Below, piece after piece: positions 34,857 to 43,532 of a stretch of DNA of 64,000 nt (within the stretch, counting starts at the first letter, position 1; every line of letters begins with the position of its first letter). This stretch comes from Rhizobiaceae bacterium. Its GTDB lineage: Bacteria > Pseudomonadota > Alphaproteobacteria > Rhizobiales > Rhizobiaceae. The stretch lies in contig JAMLJA010000016.1 in NCBI GenBank assembly GCA_023953905.1, positions 1-64,000 of the forward strand, written 5' to 3'. Both the position numbers and the translations under genes were made by a program. The notes under the pieces were generated by a model. That model saw only the letters and a list, made by a program, of their open reading frames with translations, was not told the origin of the DNA and did no database searches.

Positions 34857-35675
34857 ATGTCGAAAGCCAAGGGGGTCGCAATAAGCGCCGCGCCTCGCCG
34901 CAACTCCGCGTCGTCGGGGTTGCGCTTCCTCAGGACGATCGCGGATCCGGCGGTCTTGTTCGGCTTTCTGGTTTTCGTCGCCATTCTCGGCGCGGTCCAG
35001 TGGCTCGTCGCCAGCGGCCACATCTCACGCGCCATAGTGGCACTGCCGAGCGATGCGATCGCGGGGTTGTTTTCGCCCGAGTTCAGTGGCGAGCTGTTTC
35101 GCGCATGCCGCCTGACGTTCGGGCTGGTGGTATCCGCGCTTGTGCTCGAAATCCTCGTCGCCATCCCGATCGGCTACTTCCTGTACCGCAAACCTGTATT
35201 CGGTGCCGCTTATGAAAGCTGGCTCGCCGCCCTGTTCGCAGCTCCGATCTTCCTGCTCTACCCACTGTTCATGGTGATCATCGGGCGCAACAACTACACG
35301 CTGCTTTTCATGGGCTTCGCGGCCGGGGTGATCCCGATCATCATCCACGCACGGCTCGCCTTCATGACCGTGCCGGATACGCTGATCAATGTCGGACGCA
35401 GCTTTCATCTCACGCAATCGCAGATCTTCTGGAAGATCATCCTGCCAAGCGGGGTCCCGACCATCTTCGCAGGCATCAGGCTCGCGCTGATCTATACCCT
35501 GATCAACATCATCGCGATCGAGTTCCTTGTCGACGCCGGCGGATTGGGCCGCATGGTTTCCGACCGCTACTTCCGCTTCGACATTGCCGGGACCTATACC
35601 GCCATTTCAGCCGTGGCGCTGGTCAGCGTCACGCTGAACCTGATCATAAATCGTCTCGAGAAGATGGTCCGGTAA
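34857..35675 (+). CDS. ABC transporter permease (SsuC/TauC type)
   Basis: 272-residue membrane protein with an unusually polar N-terminus of about 25 residues, then five to six hydrophobic segments beginning VLFGFLVFVAILGAVQWL. The EAA loop is near VGRSFHLTQSQIFWKIILPS. AAGGAG precedes the ATG. It is followed after one base by a second permease, so the transporter uses a heterodimeric channel. It shares the operon with the ThDP enzyme; the receptor and ATPase of the system are 7-9 kb upstream on the same strand. Confidence 0.9.
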   Translation: MSKAKGVAISAAPRRNSASSGLRFLRTIADPAVLFGFLVFVAILGAVQWLVASGHISRAIVALPSDAIAGLFSPEFSGELFRACRLTFGLVVSALVLEILVAIPIGYFLYRKPVFGAAYESWLAALFAAPIFLLYPLFMVIIGRNNYTLLFMGFAAGVIPIIIHARLAFMTVPDTLINVGRSFHLTQSQIFWKIILPSGVPTIFAGIRLALIYTLINIIAIEFLVDAGGLGRMVSDRYFRFDIAGTYTAISAVALVSVTLNLIINRLEKMVR

Positions 35676-35676
35676 C

Positions 35677-36501
35677 ATGAGTACGACATCCTCCTCCTCA
35701 GCATTCCTGACGCCCGTACGTCGCATCAAGATCGTGACGATTCTGGTCATTCTGGCCGCGTGGCAGCTGTTGGCCGTCTCCGGCCTGCTTTTTGAGGGCG
35801 TGTTGCCACAGCCCCTCCAGGTACTGGGAGCGCTCTACCAAGAGCTTCTTTCGCCCTCGCTATATTACGACCTGGGCATCACGCTTTTCGAAGCGGCGTT
35901 GGGCTTCATCATCGGCTCAGCCATTGCGATCGGCGTCGGGCTATGGCTCGGCAGCAGCAATTTCATGCGCCGCGCCTTCGAGCCCTATATTCATGCGCTG
36001 GCGGGCATGCCGAAGATCATCTTTCTCCCGATTCTGTTTCTCGTCTTCGGACTTGGGATCGAATCGAAGATTGCGAAATCAGCAATGTCTACTTTCTTCC
36101 CGGTCGTATTGAGCACGATTGCCGGCTTTCTCCAGATCGACAAGACCCTGATCAACGTCGGCCGGAGCTTCGACCTTACCCGCTCTAGAATGGTTCGCAT
36201 GATCTACATACCTGCGATGTTGCGTCCGCTCGCGGTGGGTCTGCAACTGGGCGTAGCGATGTCGATCATCGGTGTTCTTTCCGCCGAAATCGCCTATGCC
36301 AGCGCTGGATTGGGCGCGCGGCTCATCAGGTATTCTGACAACTTCAATATCAGCTCGACCTACGCCGTGATGATCATCATCTTTGCGGTGGCTGCATTCG
36401 TGAACTATCTGTTTGCCCGTCTACAGGAGCCCTTCCTGCGCCACGAACGTTCGAAGGCCGAGAATGCAGCCCGACCCGTCGTTCCAGTCGAGCAGACTTA
36501 G
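35677..36501 (+). CDS. ABC transporter permease (SsuC/TauC type), partner
   Basis: 274-residue membrane protein, starting one base after the stop of the other permease. Hydrophobic segments begin IVTILVILAAWQLLAVSGLL; the ATPase-contact loop is VGRSFDLTRSRMVRMIYIPA. By eye it is only distantly related to the first permease outside the EAA loop, consistent with a heterodimer. It leads into the molybdenum hydroxylase gene with 11 bp between them. Confidence 0.9.
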   Translation: MSTTSSSSAFLTPVRRIKIVTILVILAAWQLLAVSGLLFEGVLPQPLQVLGALYQELLSPSLYYDLGITLFEAALGFIIGSAIAIGVGLWLGSSNFMRRAFEPYIHALAGMPKIIFLPILFLVFGLGIESKIAKSAMSTFFPVVLSTIAGFLQIDKTLINVGRSFDLTRSRMVRMIYIPAMLRPLAVGLQLGVAMSIIGVLSAEIAYASAGLGARLIRYSDNFNISSTYAVMIIIFAVAAFVNYLFARLQEPFLRHERSKAENAARPVVPVEQT

Positions 36502-36512
36502 CATTGAGCGCC

Positions 36513-38864
36513 ATGCCAGAAGCAAACTCCCTCAAGACGGGCGGCATTGGATCGTCCGTCTCCCGGCGCGAAGACCTTCGCCTGATCAAGGGGAAAGGTC
36601 GTTACACCGACGACGTGGCGATCCAGACCGGCAAAGCGGCGCATCTGGTAGCCGTGCGCTCGCCCTACGCATTTGCCCGCATCGTCTCGATTGAAACGGA
36701 CGATGCAAAGAGCATGCCTGGCGTGCTCGCCGTGCTGACCGGCGATGACATGGCGGCGCTCAATCTCAAGCCGTTTCCCCTCCGCGTGATGCGAAAAAAG
36801 GCAAATGGCGAGCCCAATTTCGTGCCGCCTTATATGCCTCTCGCGGTGGATCATGTGCGCCATGTTGGTGACGTGGTGGCGTTTGTCGTTGCCGAGACAC
36901 TGGATCAGGCGAAGGATGCTGGCGAGCAGGTCCTGGTCGATTACGAGCCTTTGGATCCCGTCATCGACATGGGCGATGCCGTTGCCGAGGGCGCTACGTT
37001 GATCTGGCCATCGGAGCCGGACAATATCTGCTTCGAACACCGCCTTGGCGACAGCCAGGCTTGGGAGACCGCAAAGGCGAACGCCGACCATATCGTTTCC
37101 GACCGGATGGTTATCAGTCGCGTCAGCGCCAATCCTATCGAACCGCGCGCTGCGCTGGGAGAATACGACCCGGAGACGAAACGCTTCACGCTGCATTGCG
37201 GGCTTCAATCCCCACATGTATTTCGTAGAGAGATCGCAGCAATCTTCGGCATTCCGATCGACCGGCTGCGCGTGGTCGGACCCGATGTGGGCGGTGCCTT
37301 CGGCATGAAATCCAGCCTCCATCCGGAGATCATTCTGGTGCTCTGGGCAGCGCGTCTGACGGGTCGGCCCGTGCGGCATATCTGCGAGCGATCCGAGGCA
37401 TTCCTTTCCGATCACCAGTCGCGCGATCATGTCTCCGACGTATCTCTGGCGCTTGACAAGGAAGGCAAGTTCCTTGGGTTGAAGGTCTCCACGCTTGCAA
37501 ATCTAGGCGCCTATATCGCCTCCAATGGACTTCATTCGCCGACCAATAATCTCGGTGGACTGACGGGCGTCTACAAGATCGGTGCATTCGACGTGGTCGT
37601 GCGCGGAGTATTCACGAATACCCTGCCCACATGCCCTTACCGCGGCGCGGGAAGACCCGAAGCGACGTTCTATATCGAACAGATCATTGACAAGGCGGCG
37701 ACAGAGCTCGGCATCGACCGCGTCGAGCTACGTCGGCGCAATCTGATACCCCCCGAGGCCATGCCCTACGCGACCGGCCTGGTCTATACATATGACAGCG
37801 GCGACTTCCCGGCCGTGATGGAGAAATGTGTCGATGCCGCCGACTGGGTTGGCTTTGATCAGCGTCGGCAGGTTTCGGAAGCCTCCGGCCTGATACGGGG
37901 GATTGGTATCGCCTACGCGATCGAGATTGCAGGCGGTCCACCCGACAAGCCATTCGATGAATACGCCAAGATCGAATTCACGCCGGATGGTGGAGCAGTG
38001 ATTTATGCTGGCAGCCATTCCCAGGGCCAGGGCCACGAGACGAATTATCTCCAGATGGCCGAGACGCTTCTTGGCTTGCCGGCAGACCGTGTCGAGATTG
38101 TTTATGGCGATACAGACAGGGTCGTCGAGGGACGCGGCACGTTCGGTTCGCGCACAATGATGGCTTATGGCGCTGCGTTTTCCAGCGTCTCGTCGAGTAT
38201 TATTGCAAAGGCGCAGAAGCTGGCCGCCCATTTGCTGGAGACCGAACATAACGCGGTGGAGTTCCGGGACGGACGCTTTTTTGCGCGCGGCTCCAACAGA
38301 AACCTCTCGCTAAGCGATATCGCGATCGCATCACACGATCCCGAGCAGATGCCCGACGATCTGGAGCCGGGTCTGGAGGCCCACGCTTCCGTGGCACTCG
38401 ACCACGCGACCTATCCGAACGGATGTCATATCTGCGAGGTCGTCATCGATCCTGACACCGGCGCAGTCGATATTGTCAAATACGTTGTGGTCGATGACGT
38501 CGGCATCCAGATCAATCCAATGCTGGTAAAGGGACAGATCGCGGGTGGCGTCGTTCAGGGCATCGGGCAGGTCATGTCCGAACAGATCAGCTACAGCGAA
38601 GACGGGCAGGTCCTCAGCGGTTCGTTTATGGACTACGGCATGCCGAGAGCGGACGACGTTCCAAACATCGATGTCTACAGCCACGAAGTACCGACCAACA
38701 CAAATCCACTTGGGGTCAAGGGCGCTGGCGAGGCAGGTACTGTAGGCGCTCTGGCAGCAGTCTCAAGTGCGATCAAGCATGCCTTGCGCAGTCGCGGGGC
38801 CGATGGCTTTGAGATGCCGGCATCGCCGCTGCGTATCTGGACCGCACTGCAATCAAAGCGTTGA
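36513..38864 (+). CDS. Xanthine dehydrogenase/CO dehydrogenase-family molybdopterin-binding large subunit (orphan)
   Basis: 783-residue molybdenum hydroxylase large subunit. RLIKGKGRYTDD near the N-terminus, VGGAFGMKSS (about 270), the Mo-site loop PYRGAGRPE and the catalytic Glu in KGAGEAGTVGA (about 740) are all present, so it should be active. The ATG at 36513 is chosen; a TTG three codons earlier is possible and neither has a strong ribosome site, which suggests coupling to the permease. Members hydroxylate aldehydes or N-heterocycles and need a 2Fe-2S and usually an FAD subunit. Neither is encoded in the window, which is unusual for the family. It ends the plus-strand operon. Confidence 0.9.
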   Translation: MPEANSLKTGGIGSSVSRREDLRLIKGKGRYTDDVAIQTGKAAHLVAVRSPYAFARIVSIETDDAKSMPGVLAVLTGDDMAALNLKPFPLRVMRKKANGEPNFVPPYMPLAVDHVRHVGDVVAFVVAETLDQAKDAGEQVLVDYEPLDPVIDMGDAVAEGATLIWPSEPDNICFEHRLGDSQAWETAKANADHIVSDRMVISRVSANPIEPRAALGEYDPETKRFTLHCGLQSPHVFRREIAAIFGIPIDRLRVVGPDVGGAFGMKSSLHPEIILVLWAARLTGRPVRHICERSEAFLSDHQSRDHVSDVSLALDKEGKFLGLKVSTLANLGAYIASNGLHSPTNNLGGLTGVYKIGAFDVVVRGVFTNTLPTCPYRGAGRPEATFYIEQIIDKAATELGIDRVELRRRNLIPPEAMPYATGLVYTYDSGDFPAVMEKCVDAADWVGFDQRRQVSEASGLIRGIGIAYAIEIAGGPPDKPFDEYAKIEFTPDGGAVIYAGSHSQGQGHETNYLQMAETLLGLPADRVEIVYGDTDRVVEGRGTFGSRTMMAYGAAFSSVSSSIIAKAQKLAAHLLETEHNAVEFRDGRFFARGSNRNLSLSDIAIASHDPEQMPDDLEPGLEAHASVALDHATYPNGCHICEVVIDPDTGAVDIVKYVVVDDVGIQINPMLVKGQIAGGVVQGIGQVMSEQISYSEDGQVLSGSFMDYGMPRADDVPNIDVYSHEVPTNTNPLGVKGAGEAGTVGALAAVSSAIKHALRSRGADGFEMPASPLRIWTALQSKR

Positions 38865-38887
38865 CACATACATATTTTATCTACATT
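38861..38887 (+). promoter_or_regulatory. Possible promoter of the second binding-protein gene
   Basis: TTGACA (38861-38866) overlaps the stop codon of the molybdenum hydroxylase gene; TACATT (38882-38887) follows after 15 bp, a short spacer. The AT-rich run after it is unlike the surrounding coding DNA. Spacing makes this a weak prediction. Confidence 0.3.
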
Positions 38888-38953
38888 GTATATATATCGC
38901 AGTGCCCCGTAAGTTGAACCCAAAGTACATCTACGGCAAAAAAGGAACGAGCC

Positions 38954-39925
38954 ATGCTTTCTAGAAAGTTGCGTCTCCTTGCGACACTCGCGACCGCTCT
39001 CGCGGTTCAGACAAGCGGCGCCTTCGCCATGGAGAAGGTCAAGGTTGCAACTACGTTTCTAGGGCTTTGGGATACGTCTCAACCGCAATTTTGCAAGGAC
39101 CGAGGCGAGTTCGAGAAGGCGGGGCTTGACGTTGAGATTTCAAACACACGCGGCGGATCGGAGAATGTCCAGTCCGTGGTCGCCGGAGGAATGGATATTG
39201 GCTATTCCCCTGGCGTGAATTCGGTGCTTGCCGGATATGTTCAGGGGGCTGGCATCCGGATCGTGAGCGCTCAGTTCACGGGCCAAGCTGGCGCGTTCTT
39301 CTATGTGCTCGCCGACAGCCCTATCAAGTCGGTCGATGATCTGAACGGAAAGACGGTCGCCTTCTCGCGTCCAGGCGGCGCGATGGAAGGATTGGTGCTG
39401 GCATTCAAGGAAGAGAGGAACCTGGACCTTAAGCCGGTCGCCACCGGCGCCATGAATGCCACCCACACCATGGTCATGACCGGACAGATCGACGTCGGCT
39501 ATTCCGTCGTCCCTGCCCTTCTCGACGCGGTCAACAAGGGTGAGATTCGCATTCTGTTTGAAAGCAGCGAAGTGGAATCGCGCAGCAACCTGACGGACCG
39601 GGTCAACATCGCCAGTATCGATTTCCTGGAAAAGCGTCGCGACGTCGCGACGAAGTTCTTCGAGGTTCTCGACGGTTGCATCGACTGGGCTTATGCGAAT
39701 ATCGATGAGACGGCAAAGATGTATGCCGACCTCAACAAGATCGACCTGGAACTCGCAAAGCAGGCGGTGAAATTCTATTCACGTGACAAGCTGAATTTCG
39801 GCCCGGTCAAAGGCTTCGACGAGTCGATGGAGCTGGCCGTTCGGGACGGTTTCCTGAAAGAGCCACTGCCCCAGGCCAAAGTCGACGAGTTGATGGACAT
39901 CATCTACGAAACGAAGCCGCAATAG
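38954..39925 (+). CDS. ABC transporter substrate-binding protein (SsuA/NMT1 type), paralogue 2
   Basis: 323-residue periplasmic receptor with a signal peptide ending TSGAFA. VKVATTFLGLWDTSQPQFC and NTRGGSENVQSVVAGGMD are shared almost word for word with the receptor at 25984, so the two descend from a duplication and probably bind related ligands. AAGGAACG precedes the ATG. It has its own promoter-like region and is followed by the deacetylase-like gene. No separate permease or ATPase follows; it probably docks on the transporter made of 27065, 34857 and 35677. Confidence 0.9.
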   Translation: MLSRKLRLLATLATALAVQTSGAFAMEKVKVATTFLGLWDTSQPQFCKDRGEFEKAGLDVEISNTRGGSENVQSVVAGGMDIGYSPGVNSVLAGYVQGAGIRIVSAQFTGQAGAFFYVLADSPIKSVDDLNGKTVAFSRPGGAMEGLVLAFKEERNLDLKPVATGAMNATHTMVMTGQIDVGYSVVPALLDAVNKGEIRILFESSEVESRSNLTDRVNIASIDFLEKRRDVATKFFEVLDGCIDWAYANIDETAKMYADLNKIDLELAKQAVKFYSRDKLNFGPVKGFDESMELAVRDGFLKEPLPQAKVDELMDIIYETKPQ

Positions 39926-39974
39926 CCATTCTCAGCGCGCCACTACAGGCAAGGTTGGTAGATAAGGCTTGATT

Positions 39975-41063
39975 ATGGCAACCGGCTTCTGCTGGCACGA
40001 ACTGTTTGCCTGGCACGATGCCGGGCCACAGATCGGCACCGATATCGAACCAACTGGCGCGCAGGACACGCCTGAGAGCAAGCGACGGTTCCGCAATCTC
40101 GTGGAGAAGAGCGGACTTCTGGACCAGTTGACCCGCATTTCCCCGCGGCCAGCCACCGACGAGGAAATCCTGCGCGCGCATAGCGCTGAACTGCTTGAGC
40201 GCATCAAGACTGTCGATCGCGTCGGTGGTTTCCTGGGACGCATGGCCCACATCGCGGCAGGTGGGCTTGATATCGTCAGACTTGCGGCGGGCGCTGCAAT
40301 AGAATCCACGGACGCGGTCCTGGATGGAACCGTGAAGAATGCCTACGCGTTGGTGCGCCCGGCCGGGCATCACGCGTCGCGCGAAACAAGTCACGGCTTT
40401 TGCATCGTCAACAATGTCGCCATAGCTGCCGAGCACGCACTTCATGCGCGGGGACTGTCGCGTGTCGCAATCGTGGATTGGGACGTGCATTGGGGCAACG
40501 GCACACAATCGATTTTTTGGCGCAATCCGCATGTTTTGGCAGTTTCGATCCACCAGAACGAGTTGCTGACCACGCGAGGCGGATACACGAGCGAAATCGG
40601 TGAAGATGAGGGAGAAGGCACTACGCTCAACATTCCGCTGCCGCCTGGCTCGGGGCACGATGCCTATGTCAGTGCTTTCAAACGAGTGGTGCTGCCGGCA
40701 CTCGATCGATTCAGGCCGGATCTGATCATCGTCGCGTCAGGTCTCGACGCTCTGTCGCATGACAGCTATGGACGCATGAACCTGCATTCCGGAAGCTATC
40801 GTGCACTCACCACGATGATGATGGAAGCGGCCGAGAAGCTGTGTGATGGTCGCCTCGTTATGTGCCACGAAGGCGGTTACAGCCCGATCGTCGTGCCATT
40901 CGGGGGCTTGGCGATCCTCGAAACCATGTCCGGTATCTCGACAAGCGTAGTCGACCCGTTTCGGGAAAGTGTCGCGTCCCAGACTTGGCAAAAGGTTTCA
41001 GATCATCAGGACCAAGCGATTGCAGAAGCTGAGGCGGTCCTGACACATATACCCAGAAACTGA
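39975..41063 (+). CDS. Class II histone-deacetylase-family amidohydrolase (HDAH/acetylpolyamine amidohydrolase type)
   Basis: 362-residue zinc amidase. The ATG at 39975 has AAGG seven bases upstream; a TTG two codons earlier is rejected. GFCWHELFAWHDAG is the opening typical of bacterial class II HDAC-like amidohydrolases. The active site is complete: RPAGHHASRE, GFCIVNNVAIAA, the zinc Asp-His in WDVHWGNGTQ, and the late SGLDALSHD and CHEGGYSP blocks. Bacterial members remove acetyl or acyl groups from polyamines or other amides. It sits 49 bp after a binding-protein gene, so its natural substrate may be an imported N-acyl amine. Confidence 0.9.
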   Translation: MATGFCWHELFAWHDAGPQIGTDIEPTGAQDTPESKRRFRNLVEKSGLLDQLTRISPRPATDEEILRAHSAELLERIKTVDRVGGFLGRMAHIAAGGLDIVRLAAGAAIESTDAVLDGTVKNAYALVRPAGHHASRETSHGFCIVNNVAIAAEHALHARGLSRVAIVDWDVHWGNGTQSIFWRNPHVLAVSIHQNELLTTRGGYTSEIGEDEGEGTTLNIPLPPGSGHDAYVSAFKRVVLPALDRFRPDLIIVASGLDALSHDSYGRMNLHSGSYRALTTMMMEAAEKLCDGRLVMCHEGGYSPIVVPFGGLAILETMSGISTSVVDPFRESVASQTWQKVSDHQDQAIAEAEAVLTHIPRN

Positions 41064-41086
41064 CCCCGACTTTCACGATCCGCAGG

Positions 41087-41689
41087 TCAGAACCGATCCT
41101 GACTTTCGCGCTCGGCGACCTTGAGGTCAGCGATGGCAAATTCGCTGTTTCGCGACAGACGATTGAACAGGGTTTCTGCATGAAGGACATCCTGGCTGGT
41201 GACCCCGTCAAACAGGATATCGTTGACGCGCCGCACAAACTCGTTCACGGAAGCGACCACCTCCTGTCCCTCATCGGTGAGGCTCACCAGCACACTGCGA
41301 CGATCGTCGTCCGCTGCGCATTTGACCAGCAGGCCACGTCGAATAAGCCTTCCAACCTCGGTCGTGACATGGGTCGGAGCCAGATGGATATACTGCGCAA
41401 GACGTTTGATGGTGACGCCCTGAACACCCTGGCGATAGGCCACACCGACCAATACAGCGAATTGGGAACCGGTGAGGCCGATGGAGCGACCAAATGCTTC
41501 ACGGCACATATTGAGACGCCCGAGGACTTCCACGAAAAGATAGATGAGTTCCCGGAACCGGTCGTCGCTGCCATCAACCAGTAGGTCCGGATGCGAAACC
41601 GTCAGCGGCGGAGCGAACGGCCTCGCCTGTTCTGCAGTTCGTTTTGTCGCCTTGCCCTTCGGCGCCAGTTTCACTTTCGCTTTTGCCAT
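41087..41689 (-). CDS. MarR-family transcriptional regulator
   Basis: 200-residue winged-helix regulator. The ATG at 41689 with GGAGAGGGG ahead is preferred to one at 41707. A basic, Lys-rich N-terminal tail of about 25 residues precedes the conserved domain; the recognition helix region is TIKRLAQYIHLAPTHVTTEV and the wing DDDRRSVLVSLTDEG. MarR proteins bind short palindromes and are released by aromatic or acidic ligands. It diverges from the aldehyde dehydrogenase at 41946 and converges on the HDAC-like gene with 23 bp between stops. Its target may be its own promoter region or the AATAAGG palindromes. Confidence 0.9.
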   Translation of the reverse strand: MAKAKVKLAPKGKATKRTAEQARPFAPPLTVSHPDLLVDGSDDRFRELIYLFVEVLGRLNMCREAFGRSIGLTGSQFAVLVGVAYRQGVQGVTIKRLAQYIHLAPTHVTTEVGRLIRRGLLVKCAADDDRRSVLVSLTDEGQEVVASVNEFVRRVNDILFDGVTSQDVLHAETLFNRLSRNSEFAIADLKVAERESQDRF

Positions 41690-41805
41690 AGCCCCTCTCC
41701 CCAACATGATTGATACAGGATGACATCGAATCCGGACCAGAGAGAAATCGAGTCAACCGCCGCCGCCTGACGAAGCTAAATACATTGGAAAGCTTTTACA
41801 TTAAA

Positions 41806-41825
41806 CCATTTCACTACGTAAATGG
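41806..41825. promoter_or_regulatory. Inverted repeat in the MarR/aldehyde dehydrogenase divergent region
   Basis: CCATTT (41806-41811) and AAATGG (41820-41825) form a 6-bp inverted repeat with an 8-base spacer containing TACGTA in the 256-bp gap between the divergent MarR and aldehyde dehydrogenase genes. The gap is AT-rich. The repeat is a candidate MarR operator, without independent support. Confidence 0.35.
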
Positions 41826-41945
41826 CGATGTTAGATTTCCGCGTGGGACAAACCGCCCGAATGCCCCCTCCGAATAAAAGCCTTGATTATTAACATACAT
41901 TGTGTAGCCATATCAGCAGTCGGAACCGACCTGGACAATTGATCG

Positions 41946-43409
41946 ATGACCTTTAAGACCAAGCTCAGCGCGCTTCCCACCCAGCGGGGACTGTTTCACA
42001 GCGGCAAATGGCAGCCAGCGATAACGGGCGCGACCGAGGAAGTCTTCGACCCAGCGACAGGTGAAAGCCTTGGGCATACCTCGATTGCTGGGCGTGAAGA
42101 CGTTGAAGCAGCCGTTCGCTCCGCCAAACAGGGGTTTGCGGAATGGCGCCGCGTCCCCCTTGCCGAACGGTCTGCTATCCTGAGGGAAGCGGCCGTCATC
42201 ATCCGCGCCAATGCCGAACGCATCACCCTGACCGATTCGCTGGATTCCGGCGGTCCTTACAAGCGCATGCTGAAGGACGCTGAGGCTGGCGCGGCGACGT
42301 TCGACTTCTTCGCTGGCCTTGCCACCGAGATGAAGGGCACCACAATCCCGTTCAACGACACCTCGCTGAATTACACGCTGCGCGAGCCACTCGGCGTAGT
42401 TGTCCGGATCAACGCGTTCAACCATCCGTTTCTGTTTGCGGCCCAGCGTGCAGCAGCACCACTCGTGGCCGGCAACACGATCATTATCAAGCCGCCCGTG
42501 CAGGCACCCATGTCTACACTCTTGTTCGCCGAACTGATTGGCCATCTGTTCCCTGCCGGCGTGTTCAGCGTCCTGCCGGGCGGGATGGAATGCGGCCAGT
42601 CCCTTGTCGAGCACAAGGACGTCAGCATGGTCGGTGTGATCGGCTCCGTGGAAACCGGAAGGGCTATCGCCCGGTCGGCGGCCGGGACTCTGAAGAAGCT
42701 GAGCCTGGAACTGGGTGGCAAGAACGCGCTGATCGCCTTCCCCGATGCCAATATCGACAAGGTGTCGGCGGGCGCGGTGCAGGGCATGAATTTCACCTGG
42801 TGCGGCCAGTCCTGCGGTTCGACGTCACGCGTTTTCCTGCACGAGTCGATCCATGACGAGGTGCTGGAGAAGATCGTAGCGGCGATTGGCAAGATGGTCC
42901 CCGGGATCCTTTCCGATCCGGAAACCGATATGGGCTGCATGGTCAGCGCCGCGCAGTTGGAGAAGACCCAGCGTTATGTCCAGTATGGCCGCGAAGATGG
43001 CGCAAGGCTGGTAGTCGGCGGGGACCGGCCGGAGAATGCCGAACTGCAAAAAGGCTTCTATCACAACCCGACCGTATTCGCCGACGTCCGGCCGGATATG
43101 CGCATCGCACGCGAGGAAGTCTTCGGGCCAGTCATGTCGGTGATCAAGTGGCGCGATGAGGAAGAAATGTTCGCCGCCGTAAACGACTCCGATCTAGGCC
43201 TGACCGCAGCGATCTGGACGAACGATCTCTCCACAGCTCACCGGGCGGCGGCACGGGTCGAAGCTGGCTACATCTGGGTGAATGGCAGCAGCTCGCACTT
43301 TCTCGGAGCGCCATTCGGCGGATATAAGCTTTCAGGTCTGGGCCGCGAGGAATCCATCGAGGAGCTCTTGGCCTGCACCCAGATAAAGAATGTCAACATA
43401 ACGCTTTAG
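41946..43409 (+). CDS. NAD-dependent aldehyde dehydrogenase (betaine-aldehyde/lactaldehyde-like)
   Basis: 487-residue enzyme of a different branch from the three SSADH-like paralogues. RINAFNHPFLFAAQ (about 154-167), the base in LSLELGGKN (Glu about 255) and the nucleophile in WCGQSCGSTSR (Cys about 290) are intact. The start ATG at 41946 lacks a clear ribosome site, but no other start fits. It is transcribed away from the MarR gene at 41689, which is the likely regulator. An aldehyde substrate is assured; its identity is not. Confidence 0.88.
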   Translation: MTFKTKLSALPTQRGLFHSGKWQPAITGATEEVFDPATGESLGHTSIAGREDVEAAVRSAKQGFAEWRRVPLAERSAILREAAVIIRANAERITLTDSLDSGGPYKRMLKDAEAGAATFDFFAGLATEMKGTTIPFNDTSLNYTLREPLGVVVRINAFNHPFLFAAQRAAAPLVAGNTIIIKPPVQAPMSTLLFAELIGHLFPAGVFSVLPGGMECGQSLVEHKDVSMVGVIGSVETGRAIARSAAGTLKKLSLELGGKNALIAFPDANIDKVSAGAVQGMNFTWCGQSCGSTSRVFLHESIHDEVLEKIVAAIGKMVPGILSDPETDMGCMVSAAQLEKTQRYVQYGREDGARLVVGGDRPENAELQKGFYHNPTVFADVRPDMRIAREEVFGPVMSVIKWRDEEEMFAAVNDSDLGLTAAIWTNDLSTAHRAAARVEAGYIWVNGSSSHFLGAPFGGYKLSGLGREESIEELLACTQIKNVNITL

Positions 43410-43496
43410 TATCTGTGCCGGGACGCTGACGACCCGTTCCGAACCCGGCAAATCACACAGAATCTGGCGCCTCCGAACTTGCCAGACTTCTGGAAA

Positions 43497-43516
43497 TATA
43501 ATAAGGTGCCTTATTA
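43497..43516 (+). promoter_or_regulatory. Promoter of the Rieske operon overlapped by TAATAAGG-N2-CCTTATTA palindrome
   Basis: A perfect -10 TATAAT (43497-43502) runs into TAATAAGG (43499-43506) and CCTTATTA (43509-43516), an 8-bp perfect inverted repeat with two bases between arms. No good -35 is seen at 16-18 bp, so an activator or weak basal promoter is possible. The 7-bp arms are identical to the palindrome at 25819-25834. The MarR gene at 45549, downstream in the same direction, is the best candidate to bind it. Confidence 0.6.
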
Positions 43517-43532
43517 ATTTAGGGAGCACAGC

